Origin: a bacterium
Lineage (GTDB): Bacteria; Patescibacteriota; Microgenomatia; Levybacterales; UBA12049
Direction: 5' to 3'
Length of the DNA: 35,916 nt
NCBI GenBank assembly: GCA_021785915.1
Contig: JAJYEF010000005.1
Span: forward strand, 1 to 35,916
Part shown: positions 16,674 to 24,890 of the stretch, piece after piece
Numbering within the stretch: the stretch's first letter is position 1
How the letters are laid out: each line of letters begins with the position of its first letter
Translations under genes and position numbers: made by a program
Notes under the pieces: generated by a model
Told to the model about the DNA's origin: nothing
What the model saw: only the letters and a program-made list of their open reading frames with translations
Databases searched by the model: none

Positions 16674-17717
16674 TTATTTAACAGGGTGAAGCTGTTCTTT
16701 AAAATAATCCACCCAGGGGATGACGCTTGGGTCCTGGTCGTAAAGGACAGCAAGATAAAAGGACAGAAATCCGCCGAGAGAAAGGATTTCAAGCATCTGG
16801 GAAAGTTTAGTTTCGCCTTTTGCTTTATATTCAAGGGGTTTTACGCCGTTTTTATTTACGACATCTTTTGTAAGCGTTATACGTTTTTTAATAATTTGCG
16901 GGTAAAATTCCGAATCGAGAAATAGGCAAACCAGTTTTCTGTCTTTGGGGTTTTTGAGCCCTTCCATTAAATGGTGGTTTAATTCCGGAATGTCTTCAAA
17001 CGCAGAAAAGCTTTTAGCGGTTTCGTTTAACTGGTTTCTTATTATATGCGCGTTTCCTTCCAGGAAAAGCGAAGCAAAAATCAAGGGGATTCTTCCTTCA
17101 ATCTCTTGCGCAAGTTTTTTTGCCTCGCGCATTATATTTTCTTGCGCGTTTCTTAAATGATCTATTGCGTCCGTTACTTCGCTGTCTTTAATTTCTATAA
17201 TTCCGAGTTTGTTCAAAATCGCAATTGTTCCAAGCACTATATATCCTGTTCCAAGCCTCGGTTGTCCCGACGGGTTATTAACAGGTTCAAAAACAATCCC
17301 TTGCATAGTATTGTCCTTTATAAAATCCGCAAGTTTTCCTCCACTCGTTAAGACAATCGTCTTGCTTCCCTTGTTTTTTGCTTCATTTGCGCAGGACAGC
17401 GTTTCTTCGGTATTTCCCGAATAGCTGGTCAAAACAACTAGGGTAGAGGAATCCGCAAATGCGGGAAGATCGTAGCCGTTTTGTACAACAAGCGGGACAT
17501 TCAGTTTATCTTTAAACATCGAAAGCATAACGTGCCCACCGTATGAAGACCCTCCCATTCCGCAGATGACTATATTTTTAATGTTTGCGACAGGCAAATT
17601 TAAATTCTTAACGTCATTCCAAATCTGTTCGCATTGTTTATCAAGCAGTTTAGAGGACCCGAAAACATCTTTCGGATCGAGTTTTTTTATGTCTGATAAA
17701 TTGTTTAAGTCTGCCAT
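16674..17717 (-). CDS. Bifunctional phosphoglucose/phosphomannose isomerase
   Basis: This 347-aa enzyme of the double-SIS-domain PGI/PMI family interconverts fructose-6-P with glucose-6-P and mannose-6-P. The first SIS domain has ICGMGGSSYGG (53-58 core) and LTSYSGNTEET (98-106 core), the sugar-phosphate loops. The second has IRNQLNETAKS, with the catalytic Glu of the family, and ELNHH, with the ring-opening His. The family was first characterised in archaea and also occurs in some bacteria. It starts three bases after the phosphomannomutase stop, so glucose/mannose-phosphate interconversion forms a two-gene unit. Confidence 0.92.
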   Translation of the reverse strand: MADLNNLSDIKKLDPKDVFGSSKLLDKQCEQIWNDVKNLNLPVANIKNIVICGMGGSSYGGHVMLSMFKDKLNVPLVVQNGYDLPAFADSSTLVVLTSYSGNTEETLSCANEAKNKGSKTIVLTSGGKLADFIKDNTMQGIVFEPVNNPSGQPRLGTGYIVLGTIAILNKLGIIEIKDSEVTDAIDHLRNAQENIMREAKKLAQEIEGRIPLIFASLFLEGNAHIIRNQLNETAKSFSAFEDIPELNHHLMEGLKNPKDRKLVCLFLDSEFYPQIIKKRITLTKDVVNKNGVKPLEYKAKGETKLSQMLEILSLGGFLSFYLAVLYDQDPSVIPWVDYFKEQLHPVK

Positions 17718-17720
17718 GAT

Positions 17721-19082
17721 TTAAGAATTATCCTTAATAAATTTTACCAGTTCTTTTGTTTTTTCTTCCTGCAGTTCCTTTGTTTTTGCTTCAAGGTTAA
17801 GCCTTAATAAAGGCTCTGTGTTTGATTTTCTTAAATTAAATCTCCATGACGGATATTCAACCGATAGGCCGTCAATAAATTCAATTTTACCATCATTGTA
17901 CTCTTCCTGCGCTTTTTTTATTATTTCATCCTTTTTTGCTGTTTCAAAATTTATTTCACCCGATATAAAATATTTAGATGTATAGGGGAGTGCCAGCTTT
18001 GAAAGGGTAGTGTCGTATTTGGAAAGCATCTCCAAAATTAAAAATAAAGGAATAATTCCGTTGTCCCTGTAAAAGTTTTGTTTAAAATAAAAATGAGAAG
18101 ACATCTCACCGGCAAAAATTGCATTTTCTTTGGCCATTCTCGCGGCAATTACCGTCATCCCGGGCTTTGAAATTATGGGTGTTCCGCCAGATTTTTTAAT
18201 TTCTTCACTGGTTGCCCAGATAAGTCTAGGATCTATAACGACCTTTGCTCCTTTATTTTTCTTAAGCAGTTCTTTTGCGAGTATCGCAGTAATAAAATAT
18301 CCTTCTATAAAATTTCCATTTTCATCGGCGAAAAAACACCTGTCTCCATCGGCATCCCAGGAAACCCCCAGGTCTGCATGCTGTTTTTTTATAAGCTCCA
18401 AAGTTTCTTTTCTGTTTTCGGGCAACAAAGGGTTCGGCGGTCCCTTAGGGAAGGTTCCGTCGGGCTTTTCGTTTAGTGGAATAAGGGTCAAAGGTAAATT
18501 AAAAAGTTCAACAGCCCTTTTTAAAATTAAATAGTCCACCCCAAAGTTTGCGTTTGCAACTATTTTCATGGGCTTTAAAGATTCGACGTTTATAAAAGAC
18601 GCGGACTTTTTAATAAAGTCATCCCTTACGTTTAATTTTTCGGTTTTACCCGGAGTTTTTGCTTTTGGAACAGAATAATTATTGCTTAGCACCATGTCTT
18701 TAATTTCAGATAAGCCGCTGTCGCCGGAAATCGGCACGGCATTCCTTTTACAAAAATTCATTCCATTATATTCCCTCGGATTATGCGAGGCAGAAATAGT
18801 AATACCACCGTCAACGTCGTTATTGCCGACTGCAAAGTAAAATTCGTCGGTAGAAACGGTTCCTATATCCAAAACATCCACGCCGGCTTCAAGGAACGAT
18901 TTCTCTATGCGTTCGTAAAGGCTGGGACCGGATTCACGAACATCTTTTCCTAAAACAACTTTTTTGGGATTTATCAGTTTTATGTAGCTTTGGGTTATTT
19001 TATATGCTATGTCTTCGTTGAAATCTTTTGGATAGACACCTCTTACATCGTAGGATTTAAAGATGGAAGGGTCGATGGTCAT
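17721..19082 (-). CDS. Phosphomannomutase/phosphoglucomutase
   Basis: This 453-aa alpha-D-phosphohexomutase moves phosphate between C6 and C1 of mannose or glucose, feeding nucleotide-sugar synthesis. The four signature sites are in order: phosphoserine loop TISASHNPREYNG, metal-binding loop DADGDRCFF, sugar loop GEMSSHFYF and phosphate-binding loop RKSNTEPLLRLNLEA. The N-terminal FKSYDVRGVYPKD is also typical. Length is normal for the AlgC/ManB group. It is nine bases downstream of the holA-like gene and three bases upstream of the PGI/PMI gene. Substrate preference cannot be decided from sequence alone. Confidence 0.94.
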   Translation of the reverse strand: MTIDPSIFKSYDVRGVYPKDFNEDIAYKITQSYIKLINPKKVVLGKDVRESGPSLYERIEKSFLEAGVDVLDIGTVSTDEFYFAVGNNDVDGGITISASHNPREYNGMNFCKRNAVPISGDSGLSEIKDMVLSNNYSVPKAKTPGKTEKLNVRDDFIKKSASFINVESLKPMKIVANANFGVDYLILKRAVELFNLPLTLIPLNEKPDGTFPKGPPNPLLPENRKETLELIKKQHADLGVSWDADGDRCFFADENGNFIEGYFITAILAKELLKKNKGAKVVIDPRLIWATSEEIKKSGGTPIISKPGMTVIAARMAKENAIFAGEMSSHFYFKQNFYRDNGIIPLFLILEMLSKYDTTLSKLALPYTSKYFISGEINFETAKKDEIIKKAQEEYNDGKIEFIDGLSVEYPSWRFNLRKSNTEPLLRLNLEAKTKELQEEKTKELVKFIKDNS

Positions 19083-19091
19083 TATATAATA

Positions 19092-19784
19092 TTATAAACC
19101 GCCTAAGAAAAAGTCAATGGATGCGTCAAGCGAAATATCGGATTTCCCTGTTTTTTGGCCGTATTCCATATCATAAAGCCTGTTATACGCCTTCAAAAGT
19201 TCATCTTTATTAAAAAATCTGACTTGACGCGACAATTTGGAGATTTGCCATGGCGCCATTTTTTTTATTTCGTCTATTTGTTCTGTCTTGTTCTCAACAG
19301 AGGACAAAAAAAGCCTGAATTGCCTAACCAGCATAAAAAATATCATTTCAGCCTCCTGTGTTTGTCTTAGTTCGTGGTAAAGTTTTATCAGCGCATCCTG
19401 ATTATTTGGTCTTATCTGATCCAGAAATATAAAAAGTTTTTTGGGATAAGAAAAAAGGTTAATCTGCGATGACTTAATAAGGGAAAGCGTAGTTTTTGAA
19501 AGTTCGACTTGTTCCCAGAGTATAATGTTAAGATTCTTAGCGTCATCTATGAATTCAGCGATTTTTTTTACATCCATTGAACCCGTTTTATTTTTGGAAA
19601 AGAGATTCTCCAAAATCATGGATGTCTCTTCGTCAAAAATGGATTGATTTTGGGCATACTTAAAAAATTCTGCGAAAACTAATCCTTCACCGCTTAAAAT
19701 CACGGGGTTTTTAAGTTTCTGCTTTTGCAAAAAATAAAAATTCCTTGAAGACTCCAGATCTGTGCCGTGAATTATTAGTTTCAT
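19092..19784 (-). CDS. holA: Divergent DNA polymerase III delta subunit (HolA-like)
   Basis: HolA is the clamp-loader subunit that opens the beta clamp. The 230-aa product is shorter than the usual ~330 aa, and the N-terminal ATPase-like half is reduced and degenerate (no clear nucleotide site, as in HolA generally). The C-terminal collar domain is recognisable: FFMLVRQFRLFL at about 150, then MAPWQISKLSRQVRFFNKDELLKAYNRLYDMEYG.KTG, the usual delta C-terminal pattern. It overlaps the preceding metallopeptidase gene by four bases. The call rests on the C-terminal third; a structure comparison would test it. Confidence 0.65.
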   Translation of the reverse strand: MKLIIHGTDLESSRNFYFLQKQKLKNPVILSGEGLVFAEFFKYAQNQSIFDEETSMILENLFSKNKTGSMDVKKIAEFIDDAKNLNIILWEQVELSKTTLSLIKSSQINLFSYPKKLFIFLDQIRPNNQDALIKLYHELRQTQEAEMIFFMLVRQFRLFLSSVENKTEQIDEIKKMAPWQISKLSRQVRFFNKDELLKAYNRLYDMEYGQKTGKSDISLDASIDFFLGGL

Positions 19785-20197
19785 AAATTTTCAAGCCTTC
19801 TGTATTCATTATAAAGAGTATTTGCTATTTTGCCCAAATGTCTTCCGCGGGTTCTGTGGGATAAGAGCGCGCCGGAAAAATTTTTGGGTATATGTAAAAG
19901 CTCGTGGATAAGAACCTTTGTCTGTTCACTATCATCAAGTCCGTCGTAATATTTTGATAAAACTTCTATTACATACGCAGGCTCTAGATCTAGTGCGTGC
20001 TGGAAAATCTTGGGAAAAGACCATATTCTTGCATAGGCGCGCGATTTGGATCCTTCGGTTCTGTAGCAATAGATTCTTTTGGGGTTGATATAGGGTAAAT
20101 CCAGCACGGAAAGTATTTTGTTGATTTTAATTTTTACATCTTTTGCTTCTTCCCATTCCAATTTTTTGACTTTTGACTTTTGACTTTTCAGCTTCAT
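19781..20197 (-). CDS. Small putative zinc metallopeptidase
   Basis: The 138-aa cytoplasmic protein carries the zinc motif HELLH at residues 98-102 and a further His at 114 or 120 (SHRTRGRHLGKIANTLYNEY), fitting the putative phage/archaeal metallopeptidase family. Upstream are the RIYCYRTEGSKSRAYARIW strands seen in that family. Its substrate is unknown. The ATG shares bases with the ykuK-like stop (TAATG). The first codons lie in three tandem TTTTGAC repeats and give a Lys/Ser-rich N-terminus, so the true start could be internal, though no other early ATG exists. Confidence 0.72.
   Translation of the reverse strand: MKLKSQKSKVKKLEWEEAKDVKIKINKILSVLDLPYINPKRIYCYRTEGSKSRAYARIWSFPKIFQHALDLEPAYVIEVLSKYYDGLDDSEQTKVLIHELLHIPKNFSGALLSHRTRGRHLGKIANTLYNEYRRLENL
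20164..20184 (-). repeat. Three tandem 7-base repeats at a coding start
   Basis: TTTTGAC is repeated three times without gaps at 20164-20184 (plus-strand reading), inside the first 15 codons of the metallopeptidase gene. The unit is not a multiple of three, so gain or loss of one copy would shift the frame right after the start codon. Confidence 0.7.
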
Positions 20198-20712
20198 TAG
20201 GTGTGTCTGTCTGCAACGTACGAGGCTGCGTAAGCTTCCGGTTTGGTTTTAGCAACAAATCCGTTTCCCGTAACCATTCCCACTACTTCTTTTATCATTT
20301 CGCGTGTTGCACCGTGTTCTCCAACGTCAACGTGAATTTCAAGGTTATAATTTAATGCCTTTCCGTTTAAATGTTCTCTAAAAAGAGGGACAAAAATAGA
20401 TGCAAAGGCAAGTGAAGTCATGGTCTCCGCGTATATTTTTTCCCTAAGGGAGTGTATGTTCTTCTTTTCCTGTCTTCTCCAAAAGTATCTGCCTCCGAAG
20501 CCTTTCCTGTGAATAAGTATAGCAGTTACGAGGTTAATTTCTTTAGTCCCGTTTTTCGATTTTAAGACAGTATTTTTTTCATGGGAATCTGTTCCTATTA
20601 CAAGGCTGTATTCGTATTCCGGGGCTTCTTCCAAAAAATCCCTTATTTTAAAAATTATTTGTTTTAGAGTTAGTTCTCCGTATGTAAGGCTTTGAAAAAT
20701 TTCTTGATCCAT
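20197..20712 (-). CDS. YkuK/DUF458 RNase H-like protein
   Basis: DUF458 proteins adopt an RNase H-like fold; their function is not established. The 171-aa product has the family marks: LVIGTDSHEKNTVLKS (about residues 38-53, first acidic residue), the basic RKGFGGRYFWRRQEKK loop, the central LEIHVDVGEHGATREMIKEVVGMVTGNGF strand-helix unit (about 123-152) and the terminal KPEAYAASYVADRHT. Length and motif order are normal. It is the first gene of the leftward unit ykuK-metallopeptidase-holA-pmm-pgi, all with gaps under 10 bases. Confidence 0.85.
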   Translation of the reverse strand: MDQEIFQSLTYGELTLKQIIFKIRDFLEEAPEYEYSLVIGTDSHEKNTVLKSKNGTKEINLVTAILIHRKGFGGRYFWRRQEKKNIHSLREKIYAETMTSLAFASIFVPLFREHLNGKALNYNLEIHVDVGEHGATREMIKEVVGMVTGNGFVAKTKPEAYAASYVADRHT

Positions 20713-20736
20713 AATAGTTTTTGGAGGCGATATTAA

Positions 20737-20745
20737 ATTATAACA
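20737..20745 (-). promoter_or_regulatory. Predicted extended -10 promoter of the ykuK-led unit
   Basis: The minus strand reads TGTTATAAT (20745-20737), an extended -10 element, 24 bases before the ATG at 20712. The leader would be about 18 bases. No clear -35 box is seen, as expected for an extended -10. Confidence 0.55.
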
Positions 20746-20752
20746 CAGGAAT

Positions 20753-21901
20753 TCAAACTCCCAGAAGCCATTTGAAAAACTTCCTGGCAGAAGGATTTAC
20801 GGTTTTAAAAAGTGAGTCCATGGGGGATGACGATTTGAAGGTTTCCGTTGGGAATTTGGCCTGATTACTGGTTTTATTCGGGGTATAAGGCGTAAGCTCC
20901 GGCTCTCCTTTCTGTTTTGGCAGATTGTAATAAGCGTAGTAAATCTTATTTTTCCCGCTTGCTCCAATAAAAGAAAATTGGCTGAAGTCTCCCTGCTGCG
21001 CATCGAAAACGAAAGGGGTTACCGCAACAATATCGGGGTTGTCCCAATAATTCGCAAAAGTTTGTATGTAATACTGGGACTGTTGTTCTTCGGAAACTTC
21101 ATTGCTTGACCATCCTGTCTCCGTGATAAAGACAGGAAGATCTTTGCCCGAAAACTGTTTGGCAAGCTGTTCCTGGTAATAAAAACTGTCTACGCCTTCC
21201 CTTGCGGATGAAGGAGGCATGGAAAATCCGGGGTTAGGGTACGAGTGGCTTGCCATTCCGTCTATTTTACCGAATATCCCGGGTACGGCCTGGTTCATTT
21301 CATACATAAATGTATAATCGCTTATTGACTGGCCGGGTACGTTTGCGGCTGCATTGTCAAGGCCTGCGGAAATTATGAAGAAGTCCTGGTTTTCCCGTTT
21401 GAACACGTCAACGGCATAATTTAAAATTTGTGCGTATTCGGAAGCGTCCGGAGTTCCTCCCCATTCGTCCCCGCGGTTTGGCTCGTTAAATATTACTACA
21501 TACCTGTTTTTCGTCGGCCAATTAAGGCTGTTTAAAAAATTTGCAAAATCCAAAACATCGTAGTCCGTTGGTTTACTCCATGAGGTTTTGCTAAAGTAAT
21601 CATCGGTCGTTGCAATTCTTATTATTGGTATCAGATGGTATTTTTTGCAGTTATCCATAAATTCCTGCCACTTTGTTAAGTCTTTGTCCGATGCTTCCAT
21701 AGGAATAGTCACGTATCCCCAGTCTCCACCGTTTGAATTCACGAGATACGCCGCTTCGCTTAGTTCGGAAGGGAAAAGTATGTGAATTCCAAAAATATTA
21801 TTTTTAACGCTCAGGGGGTCGTAAATCGCATGAGCTTTACCAAAGGAGCAAAAAAATAATAATCCAACGAACAAAAAAGCAATAATTTTATTAAACTTCA
21901 T
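20753..21901 (-). CDS. Secreted clan GH-A glycoside hydrolase-like protein
   Basis: The 382-aa protein starts with a signal peptide (residues 1-25, cleavage after AHA) and contains one TIM-barrel glycosidase domain. IFNEPNRGDEWGG supplies the acid/base Glu140 after strand 4, and VFITETGWSS supplies the nucleophile Glu261 after strand 7, the clan GH-A pattern. ASHSYPNPG resembles barrel segments of GH5/GH39-type enzymes. A Pro/Thr/Ser-rich C-terminal tail (about 330-365) ends in a short basic-hydrophobic segment. The substrate cannot be predicted; a cell-surface polysaccharide is plausible. It lies 29 bases after the methyltransferase gene on the same strand and has its own TAAAAT box nine bases before the ATG. 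Confidence 0.8.
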   Translation of the reverse strand: MKFNKIIAFLFVGLLFFCSFGKAHAIYDPLSVKNNIFGIHILFPSELSEAAYLVNSNGGDWGYVTIPMEASDKDLTKWQEFMDNCKKYHLIPIIRIATTDDYFSKTSWSKPTDYDVLDFANFLNSLNWPTKNRYVVIFNEPNRGDEWGGTPDASEYAQILNYAVDVFKRENQDFFIISAGLDNAAANVPGQSISDYTFMYEMNQAVPGIFGKIDGMASHSYPNPGFSMPPSSAREGVDSFYYQEQLAKQFSGKDLPVFITETGWSSNEVSEEQQSQYYIQTFANYWDNPDIVAVTPFVFDAQQGDFSQFSFIGASGKNKIYYAYYNLPKQKGEPELTPYTPNKTSNQAKFPTETFKSSSPMDSLFKTVNPSARKFFKWLLGV

Positions 21902-21930
21902 GGTCTTGATATTTTACACCAATTTAAGTT

Positions 21931-22767
21931 TCAGGAGAACCTTGCGAAGATGCCCGTCGAAAGAAGCCTTCCGTTACGCTGACTAAGACAAAGCTCGCCG
22001 TACTCGATATTTCTATTGCCGAAATAATCTTCGAAAAGGTTATTTAGCATTAACGAAGAAGCTGAAACAGCATAAGCGTTTGCAAGCACAAAGAGTGGAG
22101 ATTTTGATAACAGACGGGAGCAGTTTTGCAAAAGCAGAGGAAAGCTTTCCTCAAAATCCCAGACTTCGCTATTTGGACCGTGTCCGTAAACAGGAGGGTC
22201 CATTATTATTGCATCGTAAACATTCCCTCTTCGTATTTCCCTTGCCGTAAACGCGAGTGCGTCGTCCAGGATGTAACGTATAGGTTTTTCCGAAAGTCCC
22301 GAAAGACCCTGGTTTTCTTTTGCCCAGGCAATCGAAGGCTTAGAAGCATCAAGATGTGTCACAAGCGCTCCGTTCTTGGCGGCAACTAGGCTCGCTATGC
22401 CCGTATAAGCGAACAAATTAAGTACTTTTGGTTGGTTGTGAGTTTTTACAATTTTTTCTTCTATAAAGTCCCAGTTTAAGGACTGTTCGGGAAATATTCC
22501 TGTGTGCTTAAAAGGCGTTAGCCTTGCATAAAATTTTAATCCTTTGTATCCGAGTTCCCATTTTTCGGGAAAATTATGTTGTTTTTCCCATTTATCATTA
22601 GCAAAAACTGCTGTAGAGTTTTCCCATTCGTGCGGGAACGAAGGTTTCCAGATGGCCTGGGGGTCGGGTCTTGAAATTACATATTTACCATATCTTTCCA
22701 GGCGCATTCCGTTTCCGCTGTCTATGAGTTCGTAGTCTTCCCATCCTTTAGTCGAAAATAGGTTCAT
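21931..22767 (-). CDS. Class I SAM-dependent rRNA methyltransferase (RlmI/RlmK-like)
   Basis: This 278-aa protein has the core of the 23S rRNA cytosine-methyltransferase group: an N-terminal beta-rich part (DSGNGMRLERYGKYVISRPDPQAIW), the SAM-binding start VLNLFAYTGIASLVAAKNGALVTHLDAS and the catalytic-type motif YDAIIMDPPVYGHG. The PUA domain of full-length RlmI is absent. The target base is unknown. Its ATG lies 7 bases from a -10 box in the palindrome shared with obgE, so its transcript should be leaderless. Confidence 0.82.
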   Translation of the reverse strand: MNLFSTKGWEDYELIDSGNGMRLERYGKYVISRPDPQAIWKPSFPHEWENSTAVFANDKWEKQHNFPEKWELGYKGLKFYARLTPFKHTGIFPEQSLNWDFIEEKIVKTHNQPKVLNLFAYTGIASLVAAKNGALVTHLDASKPSIAWAKENQGLSGLSEKPIRYILDDALAFTAREIRRGNVYDAIIMDPPVYGHGPNSEVWDFEESFPLLLQNCSRLLSKSPLFVLANAYAVSASSLMLNNLFEDYFGNRNIEYGELCLSQRNGRLLSTGIFARFS

Positions 22768-22774
22768 AAGAGAA

Positions 22775-22797
22775 ATTTTACCATAAAATGGTAAAAT
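22775..22797. promoter_or_regulatory. Palindromic bidirectional extended -10 promoter between the rRNA methyltransferase gene and obgE
   Basis: A perfect inverted repeat, ATTTTACCAT-AAA-ATGGTAAAAT, spans 22775-22797. Each arm reads outward as TGGTAAAAT, an extended -10 element. The plus-strand box (22792-22797) ends six bases before the obgE ATG, and the minus-strand box (22780-22775) ends seven bases before the methyltransferase ATG. Both mRNAs should be leaderless, and the two promoters compete for the same DNA. The repeat could also be an operator. Confidence 0.7.
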
Positions 22798-22803
22798 GGA
22801 TTC

Positions 22804-23769
22804 ATGCTAACAGACGATGTAGTTATTTTGGTAAGGGGAGGAAGTGGCGGTAACGGAGCCGTAAGTTTTAGAAGAAACGGACAGACCGCAAAAGGCGGCC
22901 CGGACGGAGGAAACGGAGGAAAAGGAGCCAACGTTTATGTTGAAGGAAGGGACGACATAACCCTTCTTTCGCAATTTCAATACAAAAAAGAAATTTTTGG
23001 CCAGGACGGCGGTAATGGAGAAAAGCAGAATAAATACGGCAAGAACGGACAGGATAGCGTATTTTATGTGCCTTTCGGAACTAAGATCACTGATTTAGCG
23101 GAAGGTAAATCGTTTGATATTGAAAAGGAAAGCGGAAAAATACTCATTGCAAAAGGCGGGGAGGGAGGAAGAGGAAATAACGAGTTTAAATCGTCAACGG
23201 TTCAGGCTCCTAGATACAGGGAATTGGGACAAAAAGGCGAGGAAAAAAAGTTGAGGCTCGAATTAAAACTTATCGCGGACGTCGGATTAATAGGGCTTCC
23301 GAATGTTGGGAAAAGCAGCCTTCTGCAAGCGCTTACAAATGCGCATCCTAAAATAGGGGATTACCCTTTTACGACACTTGAACCCAACCTGGGTGTTTTG
23401 GAGCATTTGATTATTGCCGATATTCCAGGGCTTATTAAAGGGGCATCCGAAGGAAGGGGTTTGGGAGACAAGTTTTTAAAGCACATTGAAAAAACTACAG
23501 TACTGCTTCATTGTATTGATTCAACTTCGCAAAATTTACAAAGTGATTATAAAACCGTAAGAGATGAGCTTAGAGTATATAATCCGGCGCTTTCTTCAAA
23601 ACGGGAATTGGTTGTGCTTACGAAATCTGATTTGACAGATAAAGACAAGTTGGATGAAAAATTAAAAATTGTCAAAAAACTTAACAAAAATTCTACCTGC
23701 GTTTCGGTAATTGATGATAAAAGTGTAGAGATCCTTAAGGCCAAAATCCTCGAATTAATTAAAAAATAG
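22804..23769 (+). CDS. obgE: Obg family GTPase
   Basis: Obg is an essential GTPase of large-subunit ribosome assembly and stress signalling. The 321-aa protein has the glycine-rich Obg fold (residues 1-158, RGGSGGNGAVSFRR and repeated GG turns) and the G domain: GLPNVGKSS (G1, 164-172), TTLEPNLG (G2), DIPG (G3, 206-209), TKSD (G4, 273-276) and SVIDDKS (near G5). The C-terminal OCT domain of many Obg proteins is absent. The ATG is six bases from its predicted -10 box. A hairpin array follows the stop codon. Confidence 0.95.
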   Translation: MLTDDVVILVRGGSGGNGAVSFRRNGQTAKGGPDGGNGGKGANVYVEGRDDITLLSQFQYKKEIFGQDGGNGEKQNKYGKNGQDSVFYVPFGTKITDLAEGKSFDIEKESGKILIAKGGEGGRGNNEFKSSTVQAPRYRELGQKGEEKKLRLELKLIADVGLIGLPNVGKSSLLQALTNAHPKIGDYPFTTLEPNLGVLEHLIIADIPGLIKGASEGRGLGDKFLKHIEKTTVLLHCIDSTSQNLQSDYKTVRDELRVYNPALSSKRELVVLTKSDLTDKDKLDEKLKIVKKLNKNSTCVSVIDDKSVEILKAKILELIKK

Positions 23770-23773
23770 CCGC

Positions 23774-23798
23774 AAAAAAACCCCTTACGGGGTCTTTT
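23774..23798 (+). terminator. Terminator-like hairpin after obgE
   Basis: CCCC-TTAC-GGGG (23781-23792), extended by one A-T pair, is preceded by seven A and followed by TCTTTT. The position, right after the obgE stop, suits an intrinsic terminator. Confidence 0.6.
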
Positions 23799-23896
23799 CG
23801 GGGCAACTTTCTTACGAAAGTTTCCTGCCTTTTGATACTTTCGTATCTTGAGGTATAAAGCATTCTATACCCTGGGATAACCCGTGTCAATATGAC
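23779..23896 (+). other. Array of six short hairpins downstream of obgE
   Basis: Six perfect small inverted repeats follow each other: 23780-23793 (ACCCC/GGGGT), 23805-23822 (AACTTTC/GAAAGTT), 23834-23847 (GATAC/GTATC), 23852-23871 (GGTATA/TATACC), 23874-23883 (GGG/CCC) and 23886-23896 (GTCA/TGAC). The first two share the loop C-TTAC-G. The first is probably the obgE terminator; the rest resemble no RNA family I know. No ORF of use crosses the region. The remainder up to the HD gene (23897-23960) shows nothing clear. Confidence 0.5.
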
Positions 23897-23960
23897 TAAA
23901 TATCCCAAAAATGGCTCAAAATATACCAACTTTGGCATAAATGTAGTCTGAGCGGGTAAT

Positions 23961-23969
23961 TGGTATAAT
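23961..23969 (+). promoter_or_regulatory. Predicted extended -10, leaderless promoter of the HD gene
   Basis: TGGTATAAT (23961-23969) is a perfect extended -10 element ending seven bases before the ATG at 23977, so the mRNA should begin at or next to the start codon. Confidence 0.68.
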
Positions 23970-23976
23970 ACGTTTT

Positions 23977-24510
23977 ATGAAAATAGTTGATTTTGCATTA
24001 ATTGCAGGGAAATTAAAAAGTTTAAAAAGGACGGGTTGGGTTAGGAACAATATTCCACAGCCTGAAAGTGTTGCAGACCACTCTTTTAGGACAGCTCTTT
24101 TGGCCATGGTTTTAGCACCTAAAATTGGAACAGATACTGAAAAATCGGTTAAAATGGCTTTGATTCACGATCTGGGAGAAGCAAAAATAGGGGATATAGT
24201 TACAGTAAAGGCCAATAAAATCCTTCCGAACCTCACTTCAAAATTAAAAAAAGAAAGAAAAGCCATGCAGGAAATTCTTTCTCTCTTAGACCAAGAGGAG
24301 TATTTAAAATTATTTGACGAATACGAAGAAAAAAAGACAAAAGAGGCAAGGTTTATAAAACAGCTCGATAAATTAGAAATGGTAATACAGGCTTATGAAT
24401 ACGAGAAAAAATATAAAGTTAATCTTGATGAATTCTTCGAATACGCGGAAAAGGTTGTCGACAACGTAAAATTAAAACAGCTTTTAAAAGATATTGAAAA
24501 ATTGAGATGA
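23977..24510 (+). CDS. HD-domain phosphohydrolase (YfbR/HDDC2-like)
   Basis: This 177-aa protein belongs to the HD_3 group, whose studied members are metal-dependent nucleoside 5'-monophosphatases. Metal-site residues appear as His35 in SVADHSFRTA and His64-Asp65 in ALIHDLGEAKIGD, followed by the acidic EARFIKQLDKLEMVIQAYEYE helix, where the last metal ligand (Asp of KQLDKLE) lies. The length is usual. The nucleotide preference is unknown; housecleaning of nucleotide pools is a reasonable guess. It converges with the next small gene across a 16-base gap. Confidence 0.86.
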   Translation: MKIVDFALIAGKLKSLKRTGWVRNNIPQPESVADHSFRTALLAMVLAPKIGTDTEKSVKMALIHDLGEAKIGDIVTVKANKILPNLTSKLKKERKAMQEILSLLDQEEYLKLFDEYEEKKTKEARFIKQLDKLEMVIQAYEYEKKYKVNLDEFFEYAEKVVDNVKLKQLLKDIEKLR

Positions 24511-24526
24511 ACTTTGACGGAGCAAA

Positions 24527-24883
24527 TTATGCTATTTGAGGATTATTGTATTCTCTAAGGGCGAAAAATGTGTTCCAAAGCGCATCGGTATTGATATCAG
24601 CTACGGAATTTGTATAAATTTCTACCCTCGCATGTGTATATGTGTTTCCTTCTCCGTAACTTTTGATTATTTTAAGTTTTGCACCTTCTAGAGAACAAGC
24701 CTCTCTTAATAAACGAATTTCCGGAATTCTGACAAGTCTCTGTTCGATTATTTTTTTATATCTCTTTATTCCGGCACTTTCCAAAAGCAGATCGTTTGGA
24801 ATCTCGACCCCGTCGCCGCGAGGTTGCATTATACGTCTTGCAGTTATATCATCCGATCCTAAATTTCTATTCTGCTCAGTCAT
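24527..24883 (-). CDS. Hypothetical protein
   Basis: I do not recognise this 118-aa protein. It is soluble and mixed alpha/beta, with a basic middle (RLVRIPEIRLLREACSL) and a beta-rich end (AKLKIIKSY..., ARVEIYTNS). No catalytic motif or membrane segment is visible. It is supported as a real gene by a perfect extended -10 (TGGTATAAT) seven bases before its ATG and by coding-like composition. It faces the HD gene tail to tail. Confidence 0.6.
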   Translation of the reverse strand: MTEQNRNLGSDDITARRIMQPRGDGVEIPNDLLLESAGIKRYKKIIEQRLVRIPEIRLLREACSLEGAKLKIIKSYGEGNTYTHARVEIYTNSVADINTDALWNTFFALREYNNPQIA

Positions 24884-24890
24884 ATGGGAA

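Noticed and set aside
20164-20184. Short direct repeats as a CRISPR array
   Set aside because: Units are 7 bases without spacers and lie in a coding region.
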